From positions 1,547,501 through 1,611,500 of the forward strand of contig BROG01000028.1 in assembly GCA_030159075.1 (NCBI GenBank): a stretch of DNA of 64,000 nt. The letters are read 5' to 3'. Both the position numbers and the translations under genes were made by a program. The notes below the pieces were generated by a model. The model searched no databases. It was given only the letters and a program-made list of their open reading frames with translations, and had not been told where the DNA came from. Below are positions 1 to 13,200 of this stretch, piece after piece; position 1 is the stretch's first letter; every line of letters starts with the position of its first letter. Origin of the DNA: Atrina japonica (taxonomy: Eukaryota; Mollusca; Bivalvia; Pterioida; Pinnidae).

Positions 1-567
1 ATCTACCAGTCTGGATGAAAATCAGCAAGTCCAGAAAAAATCAATACATGAACAATCAATGTGGACTAGAATAATTTTAATCATCAATACATTTACTGAG
101 GTATTCAAACATAAATTTCCATTTCCATAACATTATAACAATTTCTTGCAGTGAAGTTCTTGATCAGTAAATGGTCAAAAGTCAAACTGTACAATGTACA
201 GTACAAATATACAAAAATATAATTGTTGCCAGTCATTTCGACCTACAAGTAGTCAATCACAGCACTGTATTTCAGAATTTTCATGGACTGAATAATTTTG
301 GTGAAATCATCCTATATTTTCTGAATTTTTGGAGAGAGAGAGAGCATTTTCTCAGTACTTTCACCGTATGGATTAACAATTACAAAGTCACGCTCGCACA
401 TTCTCATGATCAAGTCGACCTTTGGCAATGGCTGTGACTATTCATATTGCGTATTACTGATATTGCGTGTAGCGTAGGCTTACAATCAACAAATGCTTTT
501 TAAAATCTAATTTGACTCGATAACTTTTATAAATACTAGGCCTACTGCAGTAGTCGAAACGTTTTTG
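1..567. other. Upstream sequence with no recognised feature
   Basis: AT-rich non-coding sequence. A short GA run (about 331-344) is the only structure I see. The 88-codon plus-strand ORF inside has no family resemblance. Confidence 0.5.
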
Positions 568-667
568 TTCATGCATGCTTGTTGCGTATAACTGAATCGT
601 GATTGACTGCAAAAACATTACCTTGTTTCTGAAACTTTCGATCAGTTAAAATTTGGGCAATACTCAC

Positions 668-856
668 TTGTTCAGGTGTTGGAGAAATTCGTGTTTTGAA
701 GTTACCGCTTCCTTCAATGAAATTCGTCGTGTTATACACGAGATGTATACAATGATTTGATTGGACAAACCTGATGTTACCTTCATAGTCGATAAAACGT
801 TTGTAAGTAAAGTAGAATGATGTTCTTTGAGGCGATATTCCAATTAACATTGACAA
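668..856 (-). CDS. Possible first coding exon of a divergent gene
   Basis: On the minus strand an ATG opens 63 codons (MSMLIGISPQRTSFYFTYKR at the start, FKTRISPTPEQ at the end) that finish exactly at a consensus donor GTGAGTA (plus 661-667), phase 0. Composition looks protein-like. I do not recognise a family. Only about 300 nt separate it from USP5 exon 1, which would suit a shared bidirectional promoter. It could be a chance ORF, and the donor is the only support beyond composition. Confidence 0.3.
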
Positions 857-1153
857 AGTTATATTTTGCTTTTCATGCCCTGATCATTGAATAATTAATA
901 CCGGCAAATCGACAGTATATCAAGGTATTTTGTCGCATTTCCACCAGACTTAATGCTTGTAAATAATTATTTTGTATTGCATCGCAAAATATGGTGTTTG
1001 TGGCGTTTGACTCAATATTTTCATATTTTCATTGTTGTTTGTCTTCTTTCCAGAAGGCATCCTATTTTCAATTTCAGTTTCAATAAATCTACGTTAACTT
1101 AGGCCCTAATCACTGAATAATGACCATGATGATAACGAATTTCCATTTTACAG
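857..1153. promoter_or_regulatory. Presumed USP5 promoter region
   Basis: The gap between the possible divergent exon and the USP5 start codon. No TATA box stands out. Called only from position. Confidence 0.3.
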
Positions 1154-1262
1154 GTACAACATGGCTGTTGCAGCCCTGAAACCACATTTGTCAAAAATCA
1201 AGAGTCCTTTTAACAATGAGAAAGTTTTCAAGGAAGAATGTGCATTTTCATTTGATAATCCG
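1154..1262 (+). CDS. USP5: USP5 exon 1 (coding from 1161)
   Basis: Encodes residues 1-34 ([10 protein letters not shown]... ECAFSFDNP), equivalent to human KDECAFSFDTP. The donor GTAAGT follows at 1263. The sequence ttttacag just before 1154 looks like an acceptor, so a 5'-UTR exon may lie upstream. Alternatively transcription starts nearby and 1154 is not a junction. Ends in phase 0. Confidence 0.9.
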
Positions 1263-4200
1263 GTAAGTATGGTCTTGGACATAGCGTTAGAGTAAGAAAA
1301 AAGTGATAATGATTTAAAAATAAAAAGGTGGCAGAATGTTTAGCCTACAACCAGAAGTTCCATATCCCTTCAGGTCATTCTTTTCAAACTCACTTAAGTC
1401 CAAAAGAAAAATGCTACATATATCTGAAAACCAGTAGAAGAAACATTTGAACAAAAATAATGTGCCAGATTGTCCTTTTTTCCCCAGTTCTTATACTGTA
1501 CCGAAATGTCTGAATGTAATGTTGATAATTTCTTTTCTGTTTCTTCGACTTCTTTAATTAGTATATCTTAAATTAACACACATGATACTCATATATGCCA
1601 TATGTCCCTGTGGGACACCTAATGTCTCGGAAAATCAACCTTCTAAAACGTGTCCCACCTAGACACCAATTTTCCTGTAAAATTTGCTTCTGTCCCAGAT
1701 TCCAACTGTTCCACAATTTTGTCCTCATCAAGTCTCACAGTCCTCATAATTACTAATTAGCAAATGTCAGATTATGAACTGGTTGACACATTTACAGGTA
1801 AATAGCTTATGGGCATATTAATTATTAAGGGTGTTAATGATTATATAATGTTGTCTGCTCCACTGATTGGTAGTTAATTGGTGGTAAGACTAGGCTAAGT
1901 AGTGTATGTCATGTGACATACGCTTGGATCATCAATGATTAGAAGCATAATACCAGCCATCAGAAATAGTTATTACAAATACAACATCTTATGGTCTCAA
2001 ATGATATTTGTAATGTATTTCAACAACAACAACAAAAAAACCCAAAAATTTTTTTTATTTATAATCAAACATGCAAGGCATTTACCACTAGGTCTAAACT
2101 GTCACAAAGCACATGTAATGGCAGACGTACTTCCGGAAGTAGTAAAAAACGAAACTGGACTCAACCTGACTGGTATTAAAATCATTGAAACTTTTTTTTT
2201 TTTTTTAATCATAAAACAAATTTATTATGTATTATTCAACTGGTACATGTATAAACTCGCAAAATTCATGCAATATATATTAAAAAGGCATGCAGTTGGC
2301 TAAGTAATTAAACGAAACAAGGAAAATGTTTTGAAGTTATAAAAACTTCGATTAAAAATTTCCAGCTAAAAAAATTTTAAAATCTCCAGTTATGGCATAC
2401 CAGTTGAACTGATTTCTGTCACGTGTATGTGTTAATAAATACACATGTAAAAAGACTGACTCGAAAGACTCAACAATGATATTACACATGGTCATGGCTT
2501 AACGTCATGTAAATTTAACATTTCATGAACGTGCTACCAGTTCATGTTCCAAAAAGTGTAAAAGTCACTGCAAAAAATCTTGCAACATGTAAAATAAAGA
2601 ATTGAAAAAAATTTCGTATTTATTTAACACCTGAAAAATGAATTTAATAGTGTTCCAGAATTTTGCAATATTTTCAATAATTTTCCCAGAAAAATGTCAT
2701 TTGTCCCAGAAAAAATCCCAAAATGACCTCAGAAAAATATGGCATGTATGCTTACTGACTTAAAGTTAAAAGTTAATGTTTACAGTATATAGATACAATG
2801 ATATATTGTGATACTATATCTGCCGATACGTTATATATTGCTAAAAAAAAGGAGTCCTAGTAGTAGTGCTACATTCACTTTTTGTATGTTTAACACTGAA
2901 CATTCCTGACAATATGATATACTGTAATAGATCATCATGATATATCATGAGTCATGATACACAGACCTCAAATATGTTCATTTCAAGATTGCAGAAAACT
3001 AGGGCTGTCATTGGTGAGAAATTCTACACATGTATATTGATATATCGATAAGTAAAAAGTATCGATAAATCAAATAATTTGATACTTTTATGAATGCATT
3101 CAAAATAAATAGATTCATTGTAATATTTAGTTGTTTTATTGTATATTTGACTATCTGAAGATGAAAAAGCAATTATTGCAAGGAAAACATCATTTATTGG
3201 AACAAATTGAACAATTAGAAAAAAAAATATAACATAGTTCAATAACATGAAGTAAAAGAAATGGAAAATTTTGGAAAATACATCCCTGAAATGCATAATG
3301 AAATGTATTGATACTTTAAAAGTGTGTTGATTATCGTATTAAATCAATTTGTGTATCAATATATCGATATTGAGTCTATCAATGACAGCCCTAGAGAAAA
3401 CCTACAAAAAATAAAATAAAACATAAACTACATTTGTATTTTTATCATTCAGATATTTGATGCTGGGTTTCATTGTCCTTCCATTCAAATATTAAGTTGT
3501 CAGATCCAAGCATGGATTTTATTGTTTATTCCCTGGACTAAAAAAACTATGAGCCAAAAATTAGCCAACCAAGATATTTTTGGCCAAATGAATTTTTTAT
3601 TAGTCAGTTCAATAAATGTATGTTTTTGATTTTACGTACATGTACAATGTAAAATGAATGTGATAAGTGGAAACTATATATACATGTATGTGTACGTGTG
3701 CCATAATGTGGCACAGTATTTGCAAGTCTGGAGATTTACTTGATTGGGGAAATTTTGGAACAATTTGGTTTTTCCCAATCAAGCATCCCCCATGTAACCG
3801 ATGTCATTTGCATTGTCAGATGTAGTTGTCTGTGATTATGCATGTATCATTCTCTTTTGAATAACACCAGTGTGATACACACAAAACTTGCACCAAACAT
3901 GACCAAAAAATATTAACCAGAAAATTAGCCAATTACAATATTTTTAGTCAGTCTTGAAATAAATTTGCTAATGGCTACATTGGCTAATGGCAGGATGAGC
4001 CTTGATTCCAGTATGTGCATCACATTACATGGTCACTCTTCCAGGTGCTGACCGCACTCACCATTGCATATGTTTAAGATGTATACAAATCAAAAGTGAT
4101 TTTAAAATTTTGAGAAAGTACATGTATAATATTGTTGCTCATGTTGCTAATCTCAATTTGATCAACCTTGGACCCATTTCCAAATAAGGACTTAAGTGTC

Positions 4201-7200
4201 AGAGTCCTGATCTTATTATTAATTTTTCTGATCTTTGATCTTAAAGCTGTCATCTCAACTTTTAAACCAATTTAATCAAATAAAAAAAATAATAACATTG
4301 TTTTTGAAACATCCCCAGTGTTTTACATCCATTGGTCGCCATATTTGTTCAGTTTTCTGAATAGAAACAAGCCCCCACAACCGATATAAAAGGTGAGTTT
4401 GCAAAATCAGTCGTCATTGTCTAACTACAGTTGAATATAACAAACATGTAAAGTAATGAAGTTTGAGTATAACTCACCTACATGTCGAAAATAAATATTG
4501 ATATCAACATAGTTCATTTACTCTATCTGAACATATAGCCAGCTAATAAACAGTTCACAAGCATGTAATTAATCAGTTTAAACATGAGAATATCAAACAT
4601 TATTCCAAATTCCCCTTGAGAAAATCGTAAAATTATAAACAAACAGGAGCTCAGACCACCTGTTATGATATAAATGTCCTCACTTTCGAAATAACGAATC
4701 AAAGACAAGTCAAACCAAGGTCAGCTCGGAAATATATATTCAAACACTTTGGCATTATGCCTATAAATATTTACAGGACCATTTGCATCCATTTTGAAAA
4801 ATTTGATTGCAATGTTTCACAGCTATGTCTCTTATAATGTTTATTTGTTGTCATCTTTGTACAAATATGAGAAGGGGTACCTTGTCATTGGTCAAGTGCA
4901 CAACACGCGACTGATCACTTTACTGAGTTCACCAGAATGTGTGACGCTATTTAAACAACATAAAGAAAGGATGCAGATTATTGGTAGGATTTTATTTATT
5001 TTTACATTCAAAGTGTATATTAAAATAATGAATCTAAAACTAATTATTTTTATAAAATATATTTATTACGTATCTTTATTGAAGTCTTTGATGTAAAAAT
5101 TAATGCGGAATGTTTATGACTTGAGAAAAGTGTATGTTTTGATTACATGTCATTTGTCCATTGTTTCGCTTTGGGAGTACAGGTGTGAAATAACGGTCGT
5201 TCTGCGGTCTCGCCTTTTTTAGTGGAATTGTGAGCAAATTTCTATTGATAACATTTAACAAAAATGTCTGCCTGTGGAAAAATAAATCGGGAGTGTTTCA
5301 AAAGCATTATAATTTTGTTTCTAATTCAAAACTTGTTTAAACGTTAACATGACAGCTTTAAATTCAATTCTAGATTCTAGGTCTGTGGTGAGACAGAGGT
5401 GTGGTATGTATCAATTATATATCAAATATTAATTATTTTGCAGGAAAGTGATGGTGGACTTTATGTTTGCATGAATTCATTTATTGGTCTGGGTAAAAAA
5501 CATCTGGATTGGTATCATCGTAAAACCAGTAACTCAGTCTTTTTACACATCAAAAGAATACGAAAGGAGGTGAGATCAGACATGATTTTTTTCAGATTTA
5601 AATCTAAAGTCCAATTTTTTCTTGGCCAGTTTCTGACTCTCAAGTTAAAATTCCATTTTTTTTTTATTTTTTTTTTTTCAAACAGCGGCAGGGGCAGAGT
5701 GGTTAGAGAATTGCACTTTAAATCACAAGGCCTCTCACCTCTGGTTTGAATCCCGCTAGGGTCATTTCGAATTAAGTGGGAAAGTTTGCCAGTTTTCTTG
5801 TGGAAGGTCGGTGGTCTTTACCCGGGTAACCAGGGTTTCTCCTCCACCAATAAAAACTGGACGCCATCATATGACTGAAAGATTGTTGAGTATGGCGTAA
5901 AACAAAAAATCAAATCAAAATTAAATCCATCAGCGACAAATCTGGATTTCTCGGTTATTATCTGACTTTGGTTTTATTTTACTTGTATCTAACAATTGAT
6001 GCAAAACCCGCCTTGATTGATGAGTTCATATTGCCTTATACAAGACGTAATACAATTGATTATACAGTCGCAAAATGTATTTCTGGTACAGAATGTCATT
6101 GGTGGAAATTCTGGTAATAATTTTGAGCTGAGATAGGTTGACAACAAAGTGAAAAATGGATAGAGAATGGGAATTCAAGTTATTTCGGCATCAAGTAACA
6201 GTGTTCAATCTAGGACCATGAACAAGGGGGGCCAGATGGGCCCATGCTATTCAAATCAGGGGGCCATTTTCAAAAAGAAGGGCCATAATATATAAAGAAA
6301 AACTGACCAGTTGTGATGAGTTTAGAGTTTACTGTAACCATCATAATTGTCCATGTACATTGTTCACCAATATACAAAAATTGGTACATCCTGTAGTGAA
6401 GGGATTTACTTTTTTAAATTTTGTGCATACACTACAGTTCATGGTACAAGATTTGTCATCATAAGTCAACCAGTTTTTAAAACGCTCGTTGTGTAACCAC
6501 TGATTTTGAAACATTCGTTTCTGATTCTCAGAGACAGATTCTGATTTTTCTGCTGTTTTTTCACTTGATGACAAGTTTGGGTTGTTTTGAATATCATTTC
6601 GAGTTTTCTTTAGAACTCTGGGTGACTGAGAAAAAGTCTGATATTCTCTTCATGTTTTTAAATTTTGACAGAGAGAAAAACGTCGTCTGCACATGGACGC
6701 ACATAATACGCTTGACAGCACATAGCAGACCTTAAGCATTTGGCAGACTCTGACACTGAAGCTTCAGTTTAACTAATAACACCAGGCAGTTACTTCCGGC
6801 TATGTGGTTTGCTCAAGACTATCCATAACCCAAATAATTCAGTCGTTATATTCCGTTCACTTCGATCGCTGCATTAACCTAGCATAGTATGGAGATAATT
6901 GGAAACGGAGTGAGCTTGAATTATTCGCGTTAGACTATCCACGATGTTACATTTCAAGGTATTATTTCAGCCTATATGCGGACATTTAATTGAAATAAAG
7001 TTATCACTGGAAAGATTAGCATTGCGCCTGAGCGGCCCATCATTGAATTGTCTGATTTCAGCGGGCCATTGACGCAGTGGCGTGGCCTAGATTGAACACT
7101 GAAGTAATATCAGCACCAAATAATTTCGGCACTTGTATAAAAAACTTCGTCACTTGTACAAGTAAATTAACTTGCTTACAAGTGTTCAAACAACATGGTG

Positions 7201-10200
7201 TTGAATTTACCTGATACCTGCCTTTAAAAAAGCTATTTTCATTACTTAAAAGTCAGAAGATTTTACGGCCCATATCGGGGCAGAATTTCAACACCTTGGA
7301 ATTTGGAAATACATTCACCGAATTCCAGTAATCTTGGCATCAAATAATATTGGCACCGAGTAATTTCAGCAATTCTATAAATACCTCAGCACCTACCTTT
7401 TCAGCTTCAGGTATTTTCGGCACTTGAACAGGTAATATCGTTAACTATTGATTAAGATAAATCAATCAATATCTCGTGATAAATTTAAATTTATAAATCA
7501 ATTGATATCTCGTGATGGATTTAGATTTATATAAATCAAGTTTTAACTAGGGCTGTCATTGATGAGAAATTAGATATTGATATATTGATAAGTAAAAAGT
7601 ACCGATATATCAATAAATCAAATAATATGGTACTTCTATTAATAATGCATTCAAAATATATAGACTCATAATATTTAGATGCTTTACTCTGTATTTTACT
7701 ATCTGATGATTAAAAAAAATCATTGTTTATTTGAACAAATTGAATAGTTAGAATGAAATATGACATAGTTCGAGAATATGAAGTAAAACAAATGGAAAAT
7801 TTTGGAAATTGTAAAAGAAAGTACATACTGTGAAATGCATTATGAAATGTATCGATTATCGTATCGAATCAGTTTTTATATCAATACATCAATATTGAGT
7901 CTATCAATGACAGCCCTAGTTTTAACACATGTTTTTGAAGTGCCAAAATTGGCGAAAAATACTTGCTTACAAGTGCTGAAATTACTCGACATTGACAGCC
8001 GTTCACCAATATTTCATTCATTTGATTAAAAAATGTTCACTTGGACAATCTTGGGGTTGTTGAGAAGACAATTTGCTCCCAACTTTTATTGCCAAAATCG
8101 GCAAATGTGAGTAAAAAAATATTTCTTACAAAAATCTGATTTTTAAAATTATTTAAGGTGCTAGGAAATGACAAGAATGCATGATTTTGCGTCATTTTAT
8201 CCAGTGCTTCTGGGGGCCTACATGGCCCAGAGCCACAACGTTAAGGTTTTGCATCCCATGTTTTCATACTTTTTTCTCATAACCCAAAATCATGTCTGTG
8301 ATATACGTACAAATTCAAATACATGTATATTGCAAATTACTAAATCTCATTCTTTAGGTCAATAAGGTTAGATATATCATTAATTATCAGATCAAAAGGA
8401 CAAATGATCTCTTATCCTATCATTGCAGGCCACAAAATAACACTGGAGCGATCTTTCAGGTTACTTGGAGGTTTTTACACTAAATTATTTCTATTTTTGT
8501 TGATAATGATAAAAACACCAGTTCTGAATTTGATATGATTTATTATGATGCCAATTTATGGTACTATTACTCTGATAAACTATTCCTTAAGTTTTGACAA
8601 CCCTGATTATAGATCAAAGGCAAAACCATCTTTAGTAATTTGACTTGGATTTAATATAATCAACTCAACAGCCCTCAAAGTCACATTTGGACCTGTCCAT
8701 TTCAAAGAATGGTTAAGTTCATTATCAGAATTCAGGCATGTATGATTTAGAATAGTTTATAATAATTTAACATGCAATGTGAACTTGTTTGCTCCTAAAA
8801 TGTACAGTAGACCTCAGTGGTTGAACAGTTAAATGTGAGTACCATCAAATGTCATCAGATCAGATTTATATATAGTAAGGCCACACCAAGTTTTTTCTAT
8901 GTTAAGCATCCACCCTAAATTAATAAATCTAATTACCTATTCAGAAAAAAACACGCACAACATGAACAAAAATACAAGACTCTTTAATTATAATTGTAAT
9001 CAGAAATAAATGCCATCATGTTATTGAGTAAAGTTGAGTAAACAGGTCCTACTAATCAGAGTACACTAAAGTACGCTAAGTTCGCTAGACTACTTAAAAT
9101 TTTTTATGGTAGTTCTGTACTAGCTTTATTTTATCTGAACTCTATATCTGCATCAAACCAACTTCAAGAGTAAAACACTTTCATTCCATGTTTTGTAAGG
9201 AACAATATGCACTCCTGGATTACCAATTGCTCAAGTGAGCTATTGTGATCACTCCCCATCCGTCGTCCGGCATCCGTCCGTAAACTTTTCATATTTTCGA
9301 CTTCTTCTCTGAAACCACTGACGGGATTTTGACAAAACTTGACAGGAAGCAAGTGCGCAAGGTCCTTTACCAATTTTGTAGTTTTCAGCCAGATTGGTCA
9401 AGGGGTGGATCCAGGGCAGGGCAGAATAAGTCCCAAAAGGTACCCCTCTTTAAAAATCTTCTTCTCCAGAACCACTGCATGAATTAAAAACGGATTGTTT
9501 CTGAGTGATCTACATGGATGTATGATTCAAGTTTGTATTTTTCATAAAAATCGGAATATTAATTTTTGACACATTTTTTAGGTCTTTTCATACTTTGTCA
9601 TTTTCATTAATTTTTGCATGATTTCTTCAATTATCTCCACTTGCATTCACTTTTATGCATTCATTTAATGTGTTTTACTTGTAATTAGGTGAAGAAATGT
9701 TTTTGTGCAAGGATTTTGCAGAAATTTTATTTCTAGAATTTTTTATGAATTTTTTAAGACTGCCAAAAAAAGAGGGCGGGGTGCATTTTTCACACTATCA
9801 GCTTTTGTTTTAAAACTACTGAAGGAATTTTGACGAAACTTTACAGGAAGCAAGTGCTCAAGGTCCCTTACCAAGTTTGTAGTTTTCAGCCAGATTGGCC
9901 CAGGGGTGGATCCAGGGCGGGGCAGAATAGGTCCCAAAAGGTACCCTCTTTAAAAATCTTGTTCTCCAGAACCACTGCATGAATTGAGAAACAGATTGTT
10001 TCTGAGTGATCTACATGGATGTATGATTCAAGTTTGTATTTTTCATAGAAATCGGAATATTAATTTTTGTCGCATTTTTTAGGTCTTTTCAGACTTTGTC
10101 AATTTCATTAATTTTTGCATGATTTCCTCAATCATCTCCCCTTGAATTTACTTTGATGCATTCATATAATGTATTTTACTTGTAATTAGGTAAAGAAATG

Positions 10201-13200
10201 TTTTTGTGCAAGAATTTTGTCGAAATTTGATTTCTAGAATTTTTGATGAATTTCTTAAAACAGCAATATTTATGTATCTTGGCCAGATCAGCCTACATCT
10301 ACACATTCTTGGTCTTCTTTCCACATTTGTAGATGGTTCTCAGATGAGCGATTGAGGCCCTGTTGGGCCTCTTGTTTACACATACGATGTCCTAAACCAA
10401 AGTGCACACGTACGCTTAACATAGAGAACAATTGGAATGGCCAAATATATTGTCATTGGTGTAATTGTCCTCTTTAATGTGTTTGGTTTTTTTTTTTTTT
10501 TGGTTTTATTTGGTTTTTTTTTTTTTTTTGTTCTGAAAAAATGATTAGAATTTATTCAACCAATGGCCTGGTGTGTCAGTTAAAACACAGAAATATAATG
10601 ACCGGTGTATTTATCTGTCTTTGGCTTACATTGCCATGGTCAATGAACAATGTTAAAGAAATCAGTACATGTATAAGGTGATATGAAAGTTGGAATCTGT
10701 ATTTTTTTTTGAATTTTTGAAAAAATCAGTTAAATATTATGCTATTACTGATTTTATATTCTTGAATAATATTTAAATTTTACTCGAAAATTTATTAGTA
10801 TGCATGTATCTTATCAATGAATTTGAGATTTTACATATTTCGATTGTCAACAGATACTGCAGCCAGAGGGCTCTCCACCCGAGAAAAAACCAACAAAATT
10901 AGCAATTGGTAAGTACTAAATAAGGCATAATCCTGTCTTATTGTGTTAGATTGACAACAGGCTATTGTGGTCATTCTATATGTTTAAAATAACTTGACAT
11001 GCATGTATATCAATCTATTACAAAAATTATACATGAGTAACTGAAGTTTTATATGTATATATCTGCACACGTTATAACGTGACAATTTTGATACCCTCAA
11101 TTCAGAGGTCACCTCTGTTAAGAGGCAGGGTTTTCCCTTACGCATGAATTCTATGTCTCTGACGGATAAAAATTTTTGAGATGCACACCGTGAATAAAAC
11201 TGAATCCCCAAGGATGCACAAAATTGTATATTTGAATTGATTTTGAATCTGAGACTGAAGATGGGTGCCATTGTTGTCACGAATTTCAAGTTTGAATGAT
11301 GGTCTATTATGATAAATTGTTTAGCAATGTTTTCTTACTTATTTATTTCATGTAGGCTATATGTACATTCATATTACTGTTAGAAAATGTCCTTATTTGA
11401 ATTTGCCATTATGTCTTATTGTAAATTTGTATTTTACTCAGGGCTTTTTCTTACCATTTTTGGAACATGGCCCATGGTACTGAAATTGGGAATTTCTCAG
11501 CATTTTGGCTCAAAATCAGAAAATTTTCTCTTATTTTTCTCTATTTTTGTTTCATTTATTTTGCTATTTGCCATTTTTCTGATCTTTTTCTGATCTTTTT
11601 TTATTGTCAAGCTGTCATATTTTAACTTTCAAGAAAGACAATGATTGAAATTATCAGCATAAAAATGAGAAATAATGAAAAGATGTTATGTTATATTCCT
11701 GATTGGGAAAAAATTGTGAAATAAAATATGATTTGTGATTGGGAATCTAGCCAAATATCAGCTATTAATTTGGAGGAAGAAAAGCCCTGTTACTGGAATA
11801 TTTCCTTTTTACTCAATGGGACTCACACAGGTCAGTTTCATGATTACCTTCAGATGACCACTTAATTCAGGTTAAACTTGATCCAGATGGTAACTTAATT
11901 AGGAAGATAACTGCATGCACTGACATTTATGACTGGAAATTACATGTGTCACATCTTTTCTGTAGGTGTTGAAGGTGGTTTTAATCCAGATGAAAAGAAG
12001 TATGAATTTGAGGAGGAGAATTCTGTTGTTGTTTTGCCTGATTGGACAATCATTACGCTGCCCAACCCAGATTTACCAGATATAGTCCAAATTTCTATAG
12101 CGGCTATACTATCAGCAGAGGATCCATTAAAGATGGCAGAAGCAGCGGCCATGGCTAACACATGGGATGGAGAGGAGAGAAAAGTTTCTAAGTAAATAAT
12201 TGATTGTCATTTAAAAAGTGCTCTTTCACAGTCAGAATGTCAGATAGTAAGAATACTGTGAATTGGTTGTTAATTGATTTTCTGATGCAAACCATACGTG
12301 TGGGTTTGTTTTGCGCATTGTTACAACCTTCTGTGTCAAGAGTTGACTGCGCTACCGACTGAGCCAGGCCTGTTCCACAAGCTTCTGTGTAAATTCTGTA
12401 TTAAACAATAATTCTTAGCACAACTATGGTTAACAGAGAAAGAATGCATGATACAAAAGTTGAAAAAAACAACCTTTAGATTTTTTTTTTATTTTTAATA
12501 ATTTTAAAGAACACCTATATGTAACAGAGTACATGTATATACATTCTTGGACGATTTTCAATGATTGTTTAGTATTCATTTATAAAACCATTTTGGCAGA
12601 CTTTATGTAGAATTATTTCATTTTTATTCCAGATATGCAGAAAATCTGCTTCAACTTGACAATGGAAAGAAAATTCCACCTAAAGGATGGAAATGTGAAA
12701 AATGTGATCTGACATCTAATTTGTGGCTCAATCTGACTGATGGCAGTATATTGTGTGGCAGAAAGTTTTTTGATGGCAGTGGTGGCAATAACCATGCGGT
12801 AGATTACTATGAACAAACTAAATATCCACTGGCTGTCAAATTAGGAACAATAACACCAGATGGCGCTGGTTAGTACTAGATTTGTTACATATTATCAGTA
12901 TGCTCATTATTATTGCCATTTTTTAACATTTTTAGCTCGCCAGGGCGAAAGTCTGTAGACAAAAATTTAATCCTGACCTATATCTTTTTAACTGTAAGGG
13001 ACAGGGTTTTGATATTTATTATATAGATTCCTTATGACCAGAGCTTTTATTTGTTATCTTGACTTTTGACCTAGTGACCTTGACCTTTGACATACTTTTC
13101 ACAAACTTTAACCTTGGTTATAGCTTTTAAACCATGAAGGATAGGGCTTTGACATTTAACATATAGATTTTCTTAGGACCAAATCTTTCATCTGGTACCT

